A stretch of 64,000 nucleotides of DNA from Lysinibacillus sphaericus OT4b.31 (GCF_000392615.1 NZ_KB933398.1:315729-379728); one strand, 5' to 3'. Numbered from the stretch's first letter, positions 6,644-14,541 are shown. A program made the numbers and translations. Notes: generated from the letters alone by a model not told the origin.

Positions 6644-6859
6644 ATGGATTTTAGCGAATATTTACGTCACACCCGACATTTTCATGGGCTGACCCAAGCG
6701 GTGTTTGCAGAAACGCTCGGGTATAAGCAATCAACGGTATCCGATATTGAAAACAAACGAAAAAACGCAAGTAATAAATTTAAAGCAGCGCTCGTTCGAA
6801 TGTACCCTCGTACAGAATCGTTCGAGCGTTTTTTAATTGAGATAAAACAAGGAGATTAA
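6644..6859 (+). CDS. XRE-family helix-turn-helix protein
   Basis: This 71-residue Cro/C1-type DNA-binding protein has its helix-turn-helix at about residues 16-40 (TQAVFAETLGYKQSTVSDIE). The ATG at 6644 follows AAGGAGCG by about 7 bases; an upstream in-frame ATG at 6626 is not preceded by a ribosome site. It differs from the repressor at 3122 and is cotranscribed with the gene at 6863 (3-base gap) and probably with the virion genes, so it may be a late regulator rather than the immunity repressor. Confidence 0.8.
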   Translation: MDFSEYLRHTRHFHGLTQAVFAETLGYKQSTVSDIENKRKNASNKFKAALVRMYPRTESFERFLIEIKQGD

Positions 6860-6862
6860 CAT

Positions 6863-7117
6863 ATGACAGCAGAACTTTGGCGTCAAACCGACGCAACATT
6901 CGCTCTATACCTCGACTCGATACACTATCGAGAAATCCGCAACATTAAAAGGTCACGAGATTGGTACGTCATAGCAACCTATCAAAAGAATGGACGAGTT
7001 GTCGGCTTACAGTGGAGAATTCCTGAAAAAGACTACCGAGCAGCAAAGCGCATTGAAAAACGCGTTAACAAAAGTGTACATGAAATCGTAGAAACACCTT
7101 CGTTAGACACGGGCTAG
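6863..7117 (+). CDS. Hypothetical basic protein
   Basis: I do not recognise it. The 84-residue product is basic with a predicted beta-rich middle (WYVIATYQKNGRVVGLQWR, about residues 33-51) and an Arg/Lys-rich helix after it. The start sits 3 bases after the XRE gene stop and overlaps its context (AAGGAGATTAAC-ATATG), so translation is probably coupled. No function can be assigned. Confidence 0.65.
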   Translation: MTAELWRQTDATFALYLDSIHYREIRNIKRSRDWYVIATYQKNGRVVGLQWRIPEKDYRAAKRIEKRVNKSVHEIVETPSLDTG

Positions 7118-7223
7118 TAGATTGGAGGTACAAACACCTTACCTATTAGCCTATCTATGCTGTAATCAAGCGAAATGACGAATTTATGTTCATATGTGTA
7201 GCCTTTTTAAGGGGGTGATAGTA

Positions 7224-7340
7224 GTGCCAAATAAGTGGGGGGATTTGCGTGATTATACATGCTTAAAAATTGAATCTGAAAAGTTAAAACAAAAAACAAA
7301 TGCACCTAAAAAGTCGAGAAAAACTGCATTTACTAAATAA
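7224..7340 (+). CDS. Small basic protein, 38 residues, GTG start
   Basis: A GTG at 7224 follows AGGGGGTGAT. The reading frame encodes 38 residues beginning MPNKWGDLRDY and ending in a Lys-rich tail with TAA at 7338-7340. It lies in the gap before the scaffold gene, on the same strand. The ribosome site is the main support; no similarity is recognised. Confidence 0.5.
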   Translation: MPNKWGDLRDYTCLKIESEKLKQKTNAPKKSRKTAFTK

Positions 7341-7385
7341 TTAAATCGAAGTGCCCTAGCAATTAAACAAAGGAGGAAAAGAACT

Positions 7386-7850
7386 ATGACAGACGAAACA
7401 ACAGTACAGCCGGAACAAGAAGTAATTGAGGCACAAGAAGCCGAACAACCGACAGAGCAAACGGAAATTGACGAGTTACGAGCGCAGGTAGCCGAGTATG
7501 AAGCGTTAAAAGCGCAATTGGCAGAGCAAGAGGCAACTCAAAAAGCCGAGATATTAGCGCAGAAGGTCGAACAGTCTGGCGTTAAAGACTTCGATAAATT
7601 ACAACCGTTCCTAGACGCTGCGAAGCTAGACGGTGACGCACTCGACGAACTCCTGGGAATCTTGCAGGGAATGAAGCCAAAACCAGCGCCAATCGGATCG
7701 GCAACAAATGGTGGTAGTGGAGAAAAGACAGCTCAACAGATTGTACTCGCAGAAGCAGAGGCAAAAGCCAGACGCACGGGCACAGTCGAAGATATTGCAG
7801 CATTCAGCGGATTAAAACAAAAAATTAAACAATTTGGGGGACGACGATAA
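7386..7850 (+). CDS. Phage scaffold-like protein
   Basis: The 154-residue, Glu/Gln/Ala-rich protein has a long helical, coiled-coil-like region (about residues 8-62, e.g. IDELRAQVAEYEALKAQLAE), a linker at about 100-110 and a basic helical tail ending in KQKIKQFGGRR. This is the build of internal scaffolding proteins, whose basic C-terminus binds the capsid protein during procapsid assembly. Its stop overlaps the capsid start (TAATG at 7848-7852), so the two are translationally coupled, as is usual for scaffold-capsid pairs. Ribosome site AAAGGAGG precedes the ATG. No head protease is encoded nearby. Confidence 0.8.
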   Translation: MTDETTVQPEQEVIEAQEAEQPTEQTEIDELRAQVAEYEALKAQLAEQEATQKAEILAQKVEQSGVKDFDKLQPFLDAAKLDGDALDELLGILQGMKPKPAPIGSATNGGSGEKTAQQIVLAEAEAKARRTGTVEDIAAFSGLKQKIKQFGGRR

Positions 7851-8944
7851 TGACAAACGCAATTAACACAACAAACTTAGTAGGTAAGAAAGAATCTGTA
7901 GTAGATGAGGTACTTTTACTTAATCCAAATCAAACACCTTTAATCAACTTACTTGGTTTCAGTAATCCAGTAACAAATACCATTCATCAGTGGTACGAAG
8001 ATAAAATGTTTGATACAAAAATGAAGGTAACAGCCGCAGCAACTGCAGCAGCAACGGAATTAACAGTAGCAAGCGTTGAACCGTTTGTAATTCATTCAGT
8101 CGCGCAGATTGACGAGGAATTAGTCCTTGTTACTGCGATTGATACGGCTGCTAAAAAACTGACAGTTGAGCGTGGGTATGCGAACACCACAGCGGCAGCG
8201 ATCGTAAAAGATGCCGAAATCGAGTTCCAATACGATATGACGCCGGAGGGAGCAGACGCACCTAAATCACGATACAAGGCACGTACTCCACAAAATAACG
8301 TAACGCAAATCTTTATGGAATCAGTAGAAGTAACAGGTTCAGCGCAAGAGGTTGAGCAGTATGGTGTAGATGACCTCTATAATTACGAAAAGGCGAAGAA
8401 ACAGTTAGAGGTAGCACTCCAGCTTGAAAAAGCATTAATCAACGGTATCAAGCTAGATAACGGCATTGTGCGACACATGGGTGGCTTACGTCAGTTAATT
8501 AAGACGAATGTAATTGACGCTTCTGGCGCACCAGTGACAGTTAAAATGCTCGGAGACTTAGTGCAAGATGTATTTGAAAAAGGAGGTTTAGCAGGCGGTG
8601 GTAATCACGCGTTTATCGTATCGGCGCATCAAAAGCGTGTAATCAGCGATTTGCAGAATGATAAAATCCGTATCACACAAGTTGAAAACAATCGTGGCCA
8701 AGTAGTTGACCATCTAGTAACCGATTTCGGAAGATTCCCAATCGTGATGAACGATAACGTCAAGACGAATGAAATTTTCTTCATTGATATTAACCGTACG
8801 AAAATTAAACCGTTAGGTAAACGAGGATTCTTCCATAAGGAGTTGCCTGAACAGGGAGACAGAAAAGCCGGAATGATTATTGGTGAATACACGTTAGAGT
8901 TCAAACAAGAGTCGGCCCATGGTCGTATTAAAAATCTAGCGTAA
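7850..8944 (+). CDS. Major capsid protein, SU10/DUF5309 type
   Basis: The 364-residue product resembles the SU10 major capsid family (HK97 fold). Supporting segments are the N-terminal NLVGKKESVVDEVLLLNP, a small inserted domain at about residues 60-125 (SVEPFVIHSVAQIDEELVLV, repeated Ala/Thr), the central helix EVEQYGVDDLYNYEKAKKQ with LEKALINGIK, and the C-terminal HGRIKNLA. It should form the head shell. It is not followed by connector genes; a terminator-like hairpin (8955-8988) and then a tail fibre gene follow. A satellite with its own capsid could build a head sized for its roughly 15.7-kb genome. Confident on capsid, less on the exact subfamily. Confidence 0.88.
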   Translation: MTNAINTTNLVGKKESVVDEVLLLNPNQTPLINLLGFSNPVTNTIHQWYEDKMFDTKMKVTAAATAAATELTVASVEPFVIHSVAQIDEELVLVTAIDTAAKKLTVERGYANTTAAAIVKDAEIEFQYDMTPEGADAPKSRYKARTPQNNVTQIFMESVEVTGSAQEVEQYGVDDLYNYEKAKKQLEVALQLEKALINGIKLDNGIVRHMGGLRQLIKTNVIDASGAPVTVKMLGDLVQDVFEKGGLAGGGNHAFIVSAHQKRVISDLQNDKIRITQVENNRGQVVDHLVTDFGRFPIVMNDNVKTNEIFFIDINRTKIKPLGKRGFFHKELPEQGDRKAGMIIGEYTLEFKQESAHGRIKNLA

Positions 8945-8954
8945 CAATTTCCAA

Positions 8955-8988
8955 GAGGCTTGCGATTAATTTCGCAGGCTTCTTTTTT
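8955..8988 (+). terminator. G-U-containing hairpin after the capsid gene
   Basis: Ten pairs between 8955-8964 and 8973-8982, two of them G-U, then six T residues (8983-8988). The fibre ribosome site starts about 22 bases later, which leaves no room for a normal promoter, so the fibre gene likely depends on readthrough. Confidence 0.75.
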
Positions 8989-9023
8989 ATTTATCTGACA
9001 AACAATAATCGGAGGCTATAAAA

Positions 9024-9935
9024 ATGGCGAACTTTTACACACTATTAACACCGATAGGACTTGCGAAGGTTACTAACGCACAAATAACGCAAAGTAAAGT
9101 GGCAATATCGCATATTGCGGTAGGCGACTCGAATGGAACGAATTATCCACCGACAGGCAACGAAACAGCGCTCAAGAAAGAGAAATGGCGAGGTGGCGTA
9201 TCAAGCGTTGCTGTCGACGCGGCTAATCCGAATTGGATTGTCGTTGAAGCGATTCTGCCTGCGACAGTTGGTGGATTTACCCTCCGCGAAGTAGCGTTAT
9301 ACGACGAAGTTGGCGACATGATTGCAATCGGTAACTATCCGGATACGTACAAGCCGGTGGCTAGCGATGGTTCGACGATGGACTTGTTGCTACGAACAAT
9401 TATTGAGGTTAGTAACGCAGATAGCGTCACATTAAAGATTGATCCGAACGTTATTGTTGCAAGTCGTAAATATGTAGACGATAAAATAGCGCCAATTCAG
9501 GGGCAAATTACGGACCATGCGGCTAAAAGCGCTAGTGCAGCACATGGAAAAATTTGTAAAGAATACATGTTGTTTCAAGGCGCCTTGGCTACTGGAAGTG
9601 CTACCTTGTCTATGCCTGCAGGATTTGCGACGCTAAGCGATTTTGATGAAATTATCATTTCTGGGACAATGAACAATACATCGTCATCAACTTGGAAGCA
9701 TTTTTGTCAACGGATTGATATACAAAATGTAGGAGAAACATTTGCAGTATCAGAATCTTATGAAATCCTTTACTCATCTACTGCTACCTCAGATGTGTTT
9801 TGGTTAAAAGCTAATTTAAATAAAACTTTAAATACTTTAGACGTTGTATATAACAGGAAAAAAGTAGGTGCAAATAACGGTATCGATGTGACAGAAAACC
9901 TTATAGGTGTGGTGGTAGGTGTTAGATATGAGTAA
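9024..9935 (+). CDS. Tail-collar-type tail fibre (DUF3751-like)
   Basis: Residues 1-160 match the phage tail-collar fibre N-terminal domain found in P2-type fibre proteins: FYTLLTPIGLAKVTNAQ, the VGDSNGTNYPPTGNETAL segment and GGFTLREVALYDEVGDMIAIGNYPDTYKP. The C-terminal 125 residues (from about 175) look unrelated and are visibly more AT-rich, as expected for a swapped receptor-binding tip. Ribosome site CGGAGG precedes the ATG. The N-terminal domain normally attaches to a contractile-tail baseplate, yet no baseplate is encoded here, so attachment to a helper's tail is inferred. No fibre-assembly chaperone gene follows. Confidence 0.85.
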   Translation: MANFYTLLTPIGLAKVTNAQITQSKVAISHIAVGDSNGTNYPPTGNETALKKEKWRGGVSSVAVDAANPNWIVVEAILPATVGGFTLREVALYDEVGDMIAIGNYPDTYKPVASDGSTMDLLLRTIIEVSNADSVTLKIDPNVIVASRKYVDDKIAPIQGQITDHAAKSASAAHGKICKEYMLFQGALATGSATLSMPAGFATLSDFDEIIISGTMNNTSSSTWKHFCQRIDIQNVGETFAVSESYEILYSSTATSDVFWLKANLNKTLNTLDVVYNRKKVGANNGIDVTENLIGVVVGVRYE

Positions 9936-10034
9936 CATTAAATATACAGTTATCTAATTTAAAAGATGTATTTATTGTACATGGTACAACCTAATCGATT
10001 TAATTCATAACGTTTCAATAACTCAAAAGGACGC

Positions 10035-10072
10035 AAGGCATGACGTTTTCTAAACAAGCGTTGTGCCTTTTT
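10035..10072 (+). terminator. G-U-containing hairpin after the fibre gene
   Basis: Eleven pairs between 10035-10045 and 10059-10069, two of them wobble, then T-rich sequence through 10072. The next ribosome site (GGGGGAAG) begins about 16 bases later. Confidence 0.75.
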
Positions 10073-10100
10073 CTATGCACAAAAACAGGGGGAAGCAGAA

Positions 10101-10436
10101 ATGAAACTAGTTAAACGTAAGCAGGAAATAACGCAATTACTAGACGATAACGAAGTGATACTTGCTGCAGCTAAGTTTGTAGTTGAAGTTGAACGCCTTC
10201 ACGGAAAAGTGCCGCAATTTAAGGTCAAACAGGCAACCGATTTAAAAGTACCACTATCAGCTATAGCAATGAGTGGCCGAATACAAGCTAATCATGCTCG
10301 CAAACGATTAGAGGCGCTGAATGCAGCGATCGAATATGCAAATGGTGATAGGAGCGCACGCAAGCGATACATTGCAGCCAGCCAACAAGCCGATCGTTTA
10401 GCAGACATAGTGGCAAAGAGAGTTGACAGAATCTAA
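10101..10436 (+). CDS. Hypothetical protein coupled to the tape measure gene
   Basis: The 111-residue, mostly helical, basic protein has no recognised domain. Its stop overlaps the tape measure ATG (TAATG at 10434-10438), so the pair is translationally coupled. In siphoviruses and myoviruses the gene before the tape measure is a tail-assembly chaperone; the position fits, but the sequence does not show the usual features and there is no sign of the frameshift such chaperones use. The assignment remains open. Confidence 0.65.
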   Translation: MKLVKRKQEITQLLDDNEVILAAAKFVVEVERLHGKVPQFKVKQATDLKVPLSAIAMSGRIQANHARKRLEALNAAIEYANGDRSARKRYIAASQQADRLADIVAKRVDRI

Positions 10437-12898
10437 TGACTATTAATCTAACGGCAGTTTTCAGAATGAGGGACCAGGGATCGTCACGTATGCGCCAATT
10501 AACGCAGATGATGGAGCGAATGAATCGGACAAGTAGAGCGGCAGGTGAGTCGGTAAGTCGATCTCAAACAGCAGTAAATAGGTTTGGTAGCGCTGTATCT
10601 TCAACGTCAAATCGTATGAGTGGATTTTCTACTCGTATGACAGGCTTACGTGCGGGGACTAACGGGCTTAGTGCAAGTTTTAGTGGAATGCAAAGTGCGC
10701 TAGTCGGGATAGCTTCGGCATATTTAGGTGCTCAAGGTGCTGCAAAAGCGTTTGATGCAACCATTGGCGCAGCAGCAAGGTATCAACAGTCAGAAGTTGC
10801 AGTAAAAGCTATTTTTAATGATGACAAAAAGTCCAATGCGTACATGAAGATGGTTGATAAAATGGCGATCGATAGCCCACTACTTAACAGTACGGACATG
10901 CTTGCCTCGTCAAAATCGCTTGTTTCAATGACTAAAAACGTTGATGACTTAGGTAAGGCATGGTCGATTATCGAGCGACTTATGGTGCTTGACCCTACGC
11001 AAGGTACAGATGGGGCAGCTTTTAGTTTGAAGGAGCTTTGGCAGGGAGATTCTCAGTCGATGGTTGAGCGTTTTGGGCTTGATAGGCAAAAACTTAATGA
11101 TATTAAGAAGATGGCTATCCCACAACAAATTGCAGAGATTAATAAAATGCTAGACGGTATGGGAATTACGCAGAAAACCGTAGACGCAATGGGTAAGACA
11201 ACTCTTGGCTATTGGGCACAAATTGGAGAGCGAGTCGGAAAGTTCATGCGGCAAATCGGAAATATGGGTAACTCTAAACTAGGTGCTTCATTAGGTGGCA
11301 TCGTTAAAATGTTTGACAATTCTGAGAGTGCTTTAAATTCATTGGCTGCCAAATTAGACGCCAAACTTGCTAGTATCGTGGACAAAGCAATCTCTTTCGG
11401 AAAATTCGTATGGAAATGGCGTGAACCTATTGCATATACCATTGGAGCGTTAGCCGCAGCACTAGGCGCATTTGCAGTCGTAGGTGTCATTGCAGCTCTA
11501 GCGAATCCAATCTCTTTAATCGCCGCTGGAATCGCATCTGCAGTAGTTGGATTTAAAGCACTTTACGACAATAGCAAGTTAGTTAGAGGAGTCATAGACG
11601 GTATTGGTACTGCATTTGACGCAATTTCGAAAATATTTAATGGTGAACACAGAGCAGCAATAGATTTACTTGAATCGACAGGATTAAATCCGAAACAGGT
11701 AGATTTGATTAGAAAGTTCGGTTACTCACTAAAAGAAGCTGTCGGCAATATTAAAGGAACATTTCAAAGTATCTCTCACATTTTTAACGGGCAACACAAA
11801 GCTGCTATCGACGTACTAAAGAGCGCTGGATTTTCGACAGAACAAGCAAATCAGGTACGTAAGTTTGGCTATAGGTTGAAATCGGCATTTGACGTTGTCC
11901 GCGAGGTACTTAATGGTGTAGGTACGCTTTTAACTGGCGGAGGTTCTACTGATTTAGCAGCAGCGCTAGGTATGTCGCCTGAAACGGCAACAAAAGTAGA
12001 CGGATTTATCAAAAACGTCTATGACAACATTGTCAGTTTCGTGAACTTCACTAAAACGAAATTCGAGGAATTTAAGACGTACATTTCTGAAAAAATAACG
12101 CAGATACAACCTGTCTTTGAACGACTAAAAGAAGCATTTTCGCAAGCCTTTACGACGATAGGTTCGATTATATCAAATGCTTGGTCGATTATTGAACCTT
12201 ACCTAAGTGGATTCTGGAATCTCCTTCAAATTCTCGGAGATATTGCGGTAATTGTATTTAATAACGTTATTGCCCCATCTATTTCGTTCACCACACAACT
12301 ATTCTCGACTTTATGGACTATTGCACAGCCTATTCTTAGCGCATTAGCAGTAGGATTTGAGCTACTCTCCGAAGTAATTAAATGGTTATGGGATAACGTA
12401 CTAGCTCCGCTAGTTGAGTTTATCTTAACCGGCGTTAAAAACGCGTTCGATACTTTTTCAGAAGTGTTATCAGCCGTGCAAGGATGGTTCGAAACATTAA
12501 GCGGTTGGATATCGACGGCATACGGCCACGTTAAGGATTTCGCAAGCTTTATTAGTTCCGTAAAGATGCCGGACTGGATTACGAACGGAATTAGCGCAGG
12601 GGTAAACTTCGTCGGGGGATTAATCGGTGCTGGAGACAAAGGCGGTAAGAAATCTCACTATAGCGGACTAGATTCTGTCCCTTACGACGGTTATTCGGCA
12701 AGGCTTCACAAAGGGGAGCGTGTGCTTACTTCGCGCGAAAATAAGGAATATTCGCAAGGTAATGGAGGATCATCTAATGGAGCGATTACTATCGCTAAAT
12801 TGGCGGACAGTATCATTGTTCGTGAGGATGCGGACATTGACCGAATTGCAGATGGACTTGTAACGAAAATACTAGAGAGACGTGGGGTGACGGCATGA
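10436..12898 (+). CDS. Tail tape measure protein
   Basis: The 820-residue protein has tape measure features: a helical N-terminus with repeated MxxRMxR heptads (1-60), a conserved middle region (about 95-290), two hydrophobic helices (about 330-385) and a long helical C-terminus. Two similar units occur around residues 400-470, FNGEHRAAIDLLESTG and FNGQHKAAIDVLKSAG, each followed by IRKFGY/VRKFGY. Tape measures set tail length, at roughly 0.15 nm per residue in known cases, implying about 120 nm. It stands without tube, sheath or chaperone genes. Its stop overlaps a five-codon remnant of another ORF (12895-12912). A satellite tape measure could redirect the length of helper tails; that is inference. 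Confidence 0.9.
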   Translation: MTINLTAVFRMRDQGSSRMRQLTQMMERMNRTSRAAGESVSRSQTAVNRFGSAVSSTSNRMSGFSTRMTGLRAGTNGLSASFSGMQSALVGIASAYLGAQGAAKAFDATIGAAARYQQSEVAVKAIFNDDKKSNAYMKMVDKMAIDSPLLNSTDMLASSKSLVSMTKNVDDLGKAWSIIERLMVLDPTQGTDGAAFSLKELWQGDSQSMVERFGLDRQKLNDIKKMAIPQQIAEINKMLDGMGITQKTVDAMGKTTLGYWAQIGERVGKFMRQIGNMGNSKLGASLGGIVKMFDNSESALNSLAAKLDAKLASIVDKAISFGKFVWKWREPIAYTIGALAAALGAFAVVGVIAALANPISLIAAGIASAVVGFKALYDNSKLVRGVIDGIGTAFDAISKIFNGEHRAAIDLLESTGLNPKQVDLIRKFGYSLKEAVGNIKGTFQSISHIFNGQHKAAIDVLKSAGFSTEQANQVRKFGYRLKSAFDVVREVLNGVGTLLTGGGSTDLAAALGMSPETATKVDGFIKNVYDNIVSFVNFTKTKFEEFKTYISEKITQIQPVFERLKEAFSQAFTTIGSIISNAWSIIEPYLSGFWNLLQILGDIAVIVFNNVIAPSISFTTQLFSTLWTIAQPILSALAVGFELLSEVIKWLWDNVLAPLVEFILTGVKNAFDTFSEVLSAVQGWFETLSGWISTAYGHVKDFASFISSVKMPDWITNGISAGVNFVGGLIGAGDKGGKKSHYSGLDSVPYDGYSARLHKGERVLTSRENKEYSQGNGGSSNGAITIAKLADSIIVREDADIDRIADGLVTKILERRGVTA

Positions 12899-12912
12899 GC
12901 ATAGAGTTTTAG
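12895..12912 (+). pseudogene. Five-codon remnant of the next tail gene (MSIEF-stop)
   Basis: An ATG overlaps the tape measure TGA (ATGA at 12895-12898) and encodes MSIEF before TAG TAG. In Gram-positive phages the gene after the tape measure encodes the distal tail protein, which commonly starts with a similar M-x-IEF-NG motif and overlaps in the same way. I infer that the tail module was cut here and replaced by the hairpin at 12942-12977. Confidence 0.4.
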
Positions 12913-12941
12913 TAGAAAGACCTTCATAACGAATAACAACG

Positions 12942-12977
12942 AGGCAGGCATCGAAATTACAACGGTGCTTGCCTTTT
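12942..12977 (+). terminator. G-U-containing hairpin after the tape measure gene
   Basis: Twelve pairs between 12942-12953 and 12963-12974, two of them wobble, followed by a short T-run. The next ribosome site (GAGGAG, 12994-12999) is only about 17 bases further on. Confidence 0.7.
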
Positions 12978-13005
12978 CTGATAAAACGAAATGAGGAGTG
13001 ACGAA

Positions 13006-13518
13006 ATGAAGCAATCACCAACTATGGAAGAATTAAAAGCGGACATTGAGCGTTTACAAGGTGAGATTGATGCGGCAGATTCTGAGCGAGGTTATTGTAA
13101 AATACCGTTTCCGCCGATTAGCGACGTTTGGGCAGAACAGGTATACAAACGTAATCTAGCAGATATTAAGCCGTTCTTAGCAGACTACGTTGAGTTAGTT
13201 TTAGCAGCAAAGGAAATCGTACCTTTAGGCGAACTAGAACGTGTTAACGATTGGTTAGATGCGCTAAAGGTTGCGAGAGAGGCAAATGATATCGTCTTAG
13301 GGGCTACATGTACGTGCATAGCCGTTTTATTACGTATCGCGACTAATGGTGACAGTAGAATGCACTACGCTAACCTTGCGGATATGATCGTAAGTACCAT
13401 CGAGGAAGTACCTTATTCCGTTTTTTACGAAGATGTCTATAAAGGCGACTATGACGGAAATTATGATAAATACTACGCTGAAAAGCGAGAGGAGCTAATT
13501 AAATGGCACGAAAACTAG
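13006..13518 (+). CDS. Hypothetical protein upstream of TerS
   Basis: I do not recognise it. The 170-residue product begins with a short coiled-coil (MEELKADIERLQGEIDAAD, about residues 7-25), continues as an acidic helical domain and ends in a Tyr/Asp-rich tail (VYKGDYDGNYDKYYAEKREE). The ATG at 13006 is preferred over 12991 because GAGGAG precedes it by 6 bases. Its last 16 bases overlap the TerS-like gene, so the two are coupled and may form one packaging module. A head-tail or TerS-partner role is conceivable but unsupported by sequence. Confidence 0.7.
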   Translation: MKQSPTMEELKADIERLQGEIDAADSERGYCKIPFPPISDVWAEQVYKRNLADIKPFLADYVELVLAAKEIVPLGELERVNDWLDALKVAREANDIVLGATCTCIAVLLRIATNGDSRMHYANLADMIVSTIEEVPYSVFYEDVYKGDYDGNYDKYYAEKREELIKWHEN

Positions 13519-13907
13519 ACGAAATTTTAAAGGAACTGACGGTTGACCAAGCGAAGGCTGCAGAGTTAATTTATGAAAACGACCTATTGTCGAAAGGTAA
13601 GCGTCGTTCTTACGTTGAAATCGCAAAGGAAATTGGCGTATCTGACCGAACATTACGTAAATGGCGCCAGTTGCCCGCGATGTTAGAATATAAGACAGCG
13701 GTAACAGATACGTATTTAGCGGATAATCGTACACGCGTTATGCAGGCGCTTATTAACGAATGTGAGGCGGGCAATGCCTCGATGATGAAGTTATACATGC
13801 AAACGATGGGTATGCTCGTTGATAAGGCGGAAGTTGAGATTAAAGCGCCTAATGCAGATCCAGACGCAGTTGCAGCTCGATTAGCGAATATTAAAAATCG
13901 ATATTAA
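13503..13907 (+). CDS. TerS-like helix-turn-helix protein (phBC6A51 type)
   Basis: The 134-residue protein carries the N-terminal helix-turn-helix of the phBC6A51 family, seen in small terminase subunits: RRSYVEIAKEIGVSDRTLRKWR (about residues 34-55), followed by helices with conserved ALINECEAGNASMMKLYMQTMG (80-102). Small terminase subunits choose the DNA to package and hand it to TerL. There is no TerL in the element, so the protein would have to redirect a helper's large subunit, as TerS of known PICIs does. Translation is coupled to the preceding gene by a 16-base overlap. Small transposon-type DNA binders are the alternative. Confidence 0.75.
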   Translation: MARKLDEILKELTVDQAKAAELIYENDLLSKGKRRSYVEIAKEIGVSDRTLRKWRQLPAMLEYKTAVTDTYLADNRTRVMQALINECEAGNASMMKLYMQTMGMLVDKAEVEIKAPNADPDAVAARLANIKNRY

Positions 13908-14160
13908 ATGGCAATATATCAACGTTTTAGTGCGTTAAAGTGATATAAATGCGAGGTTGGCTACGTGCTGACTTCGCTCTTTTTTTATGCGTTGGAAGAG
14001 CGTTATGATTCCGTTTTATTCCGAAATAAGGTGAAATAATCGGGTGGACGGTGCTGGCGGACGCGCTACCTTGAAAACAAATAGAAGTCTGACAATTCAT
14101 ATCTGCGCAAATTACTAGGTTGGTGCATATAGAAGCGTGTAAATCGCTATGTATTCCATT
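13908..14160 (+). other. Intergenic region after TerS, possible packaging site
   Basis: No ORF is convincing. It contains the terminator at 13951-13987 and a GC-richer stretch near 14040-14075 (GGTGGACGGTGCTGGCGGAC). Packaging sites often lie in or near terS, so a pac or cos site here is possible, but no diagnostic repeat is seen. Confidence 0.3.
13951..13987 (+). terminator. Terminator of the virion operon
   Basis: Eleven pairs between 13951-13961 and 13967-13977, three of them G-U, with loop TACGT, then TC followed by seven T residues. This is the longest T-tract of the series and is followed by real promoters (14179 and 14559), so it probably ends the long virion transcript. Confidence 0.8.
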
Positions 14161-14207
14161 ATCATAACTTTAACAGTATTGACATCTTTTATGAAGAAAT
14201 GTACACT
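14161..14207 (+). promoter_or_regulatory. Promoter with upstream repeat, for the small membrane protein
   Basis: TTGACA (14179-14184), 17 bp, TACACT (14202-14207). The 18 bases upstream (ATCATAACTTTAACAGTA) are repeated almost exactly before the resolvase promoter at 14542-14587, so both promoters likely share an activator or repressor. Confidence 0.7.
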
Positions 14208-14241
14208 AACGATGCAGTATGGTTAATGAGATAGGGGGCAG

Positions 14242-14403
14242 ATGATGGATAACCAATATTTCGTAGGTTGGGGTACATTGGCATTGATAAATGCTGCACT
14301 TGCACAAGGGAAGAATAGAACAGGGTTAAATTGGTTTTTACTTTCTCTTGTATTAGGTCCATTCGCAACACTAATTTTGTTATCTGTTGAAAAGAGACAG
14401 TAA
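14242..14403 (+). CDS. Small membrane protein, 53 residues
   Basis: The gene is too short for most callers but has a promoter (14179-14207), ribosome site AGGGGGCAG and a terminator (14501-14530). The sequence has a hydrophobic N-terminal segment (GWGTLALINAALA), a polar turn GKNRTG and a C-terminal membrane helix (WFLLSLVLGPFATLILL). This pattern matches a widespread family of tiny bacterial membrane proteins with a KGRS...WFLLGLLLGPIALL motif, whose function is unknown. Sharing a promoter motif with the recombinase suggests co-regulation. Confidence 0.75.
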   Translation: MMDNQYFVGWGTLALINAALAQGKNRTGLNWFLLSLVLGPFATLILLSVEKRQ

Positions 14404-14500
14404 CACTACATATTCACAATAATTGATTTAAGTTAATAAAGCGAGAAGCGTGGTAATGTAGACTCTCTCTTATTCAACTATTGGGGCTTTAATAAAAGCG

Positions 14501-14530
14501 TAAGTCGATTATGGCTCGGCTTATTTTTTT
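14501..14530 (+). terminator. Terminator of the small membrane protein gene
   Basis: TAAGTCG (14501-14507) pairs with CGGCTTA (14517-14523), one U-G pair, followed by seven T residues. Confidence 0.7.
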
Positions 14531-14541
14531 ACTTCAATATT

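Noticed and set aside
12226-13014. Long minus-strand ORFs opposite the tape measure gene
   Set aside because: They are antisense shadows of the tape measure and the 13006 gene, without start signals.
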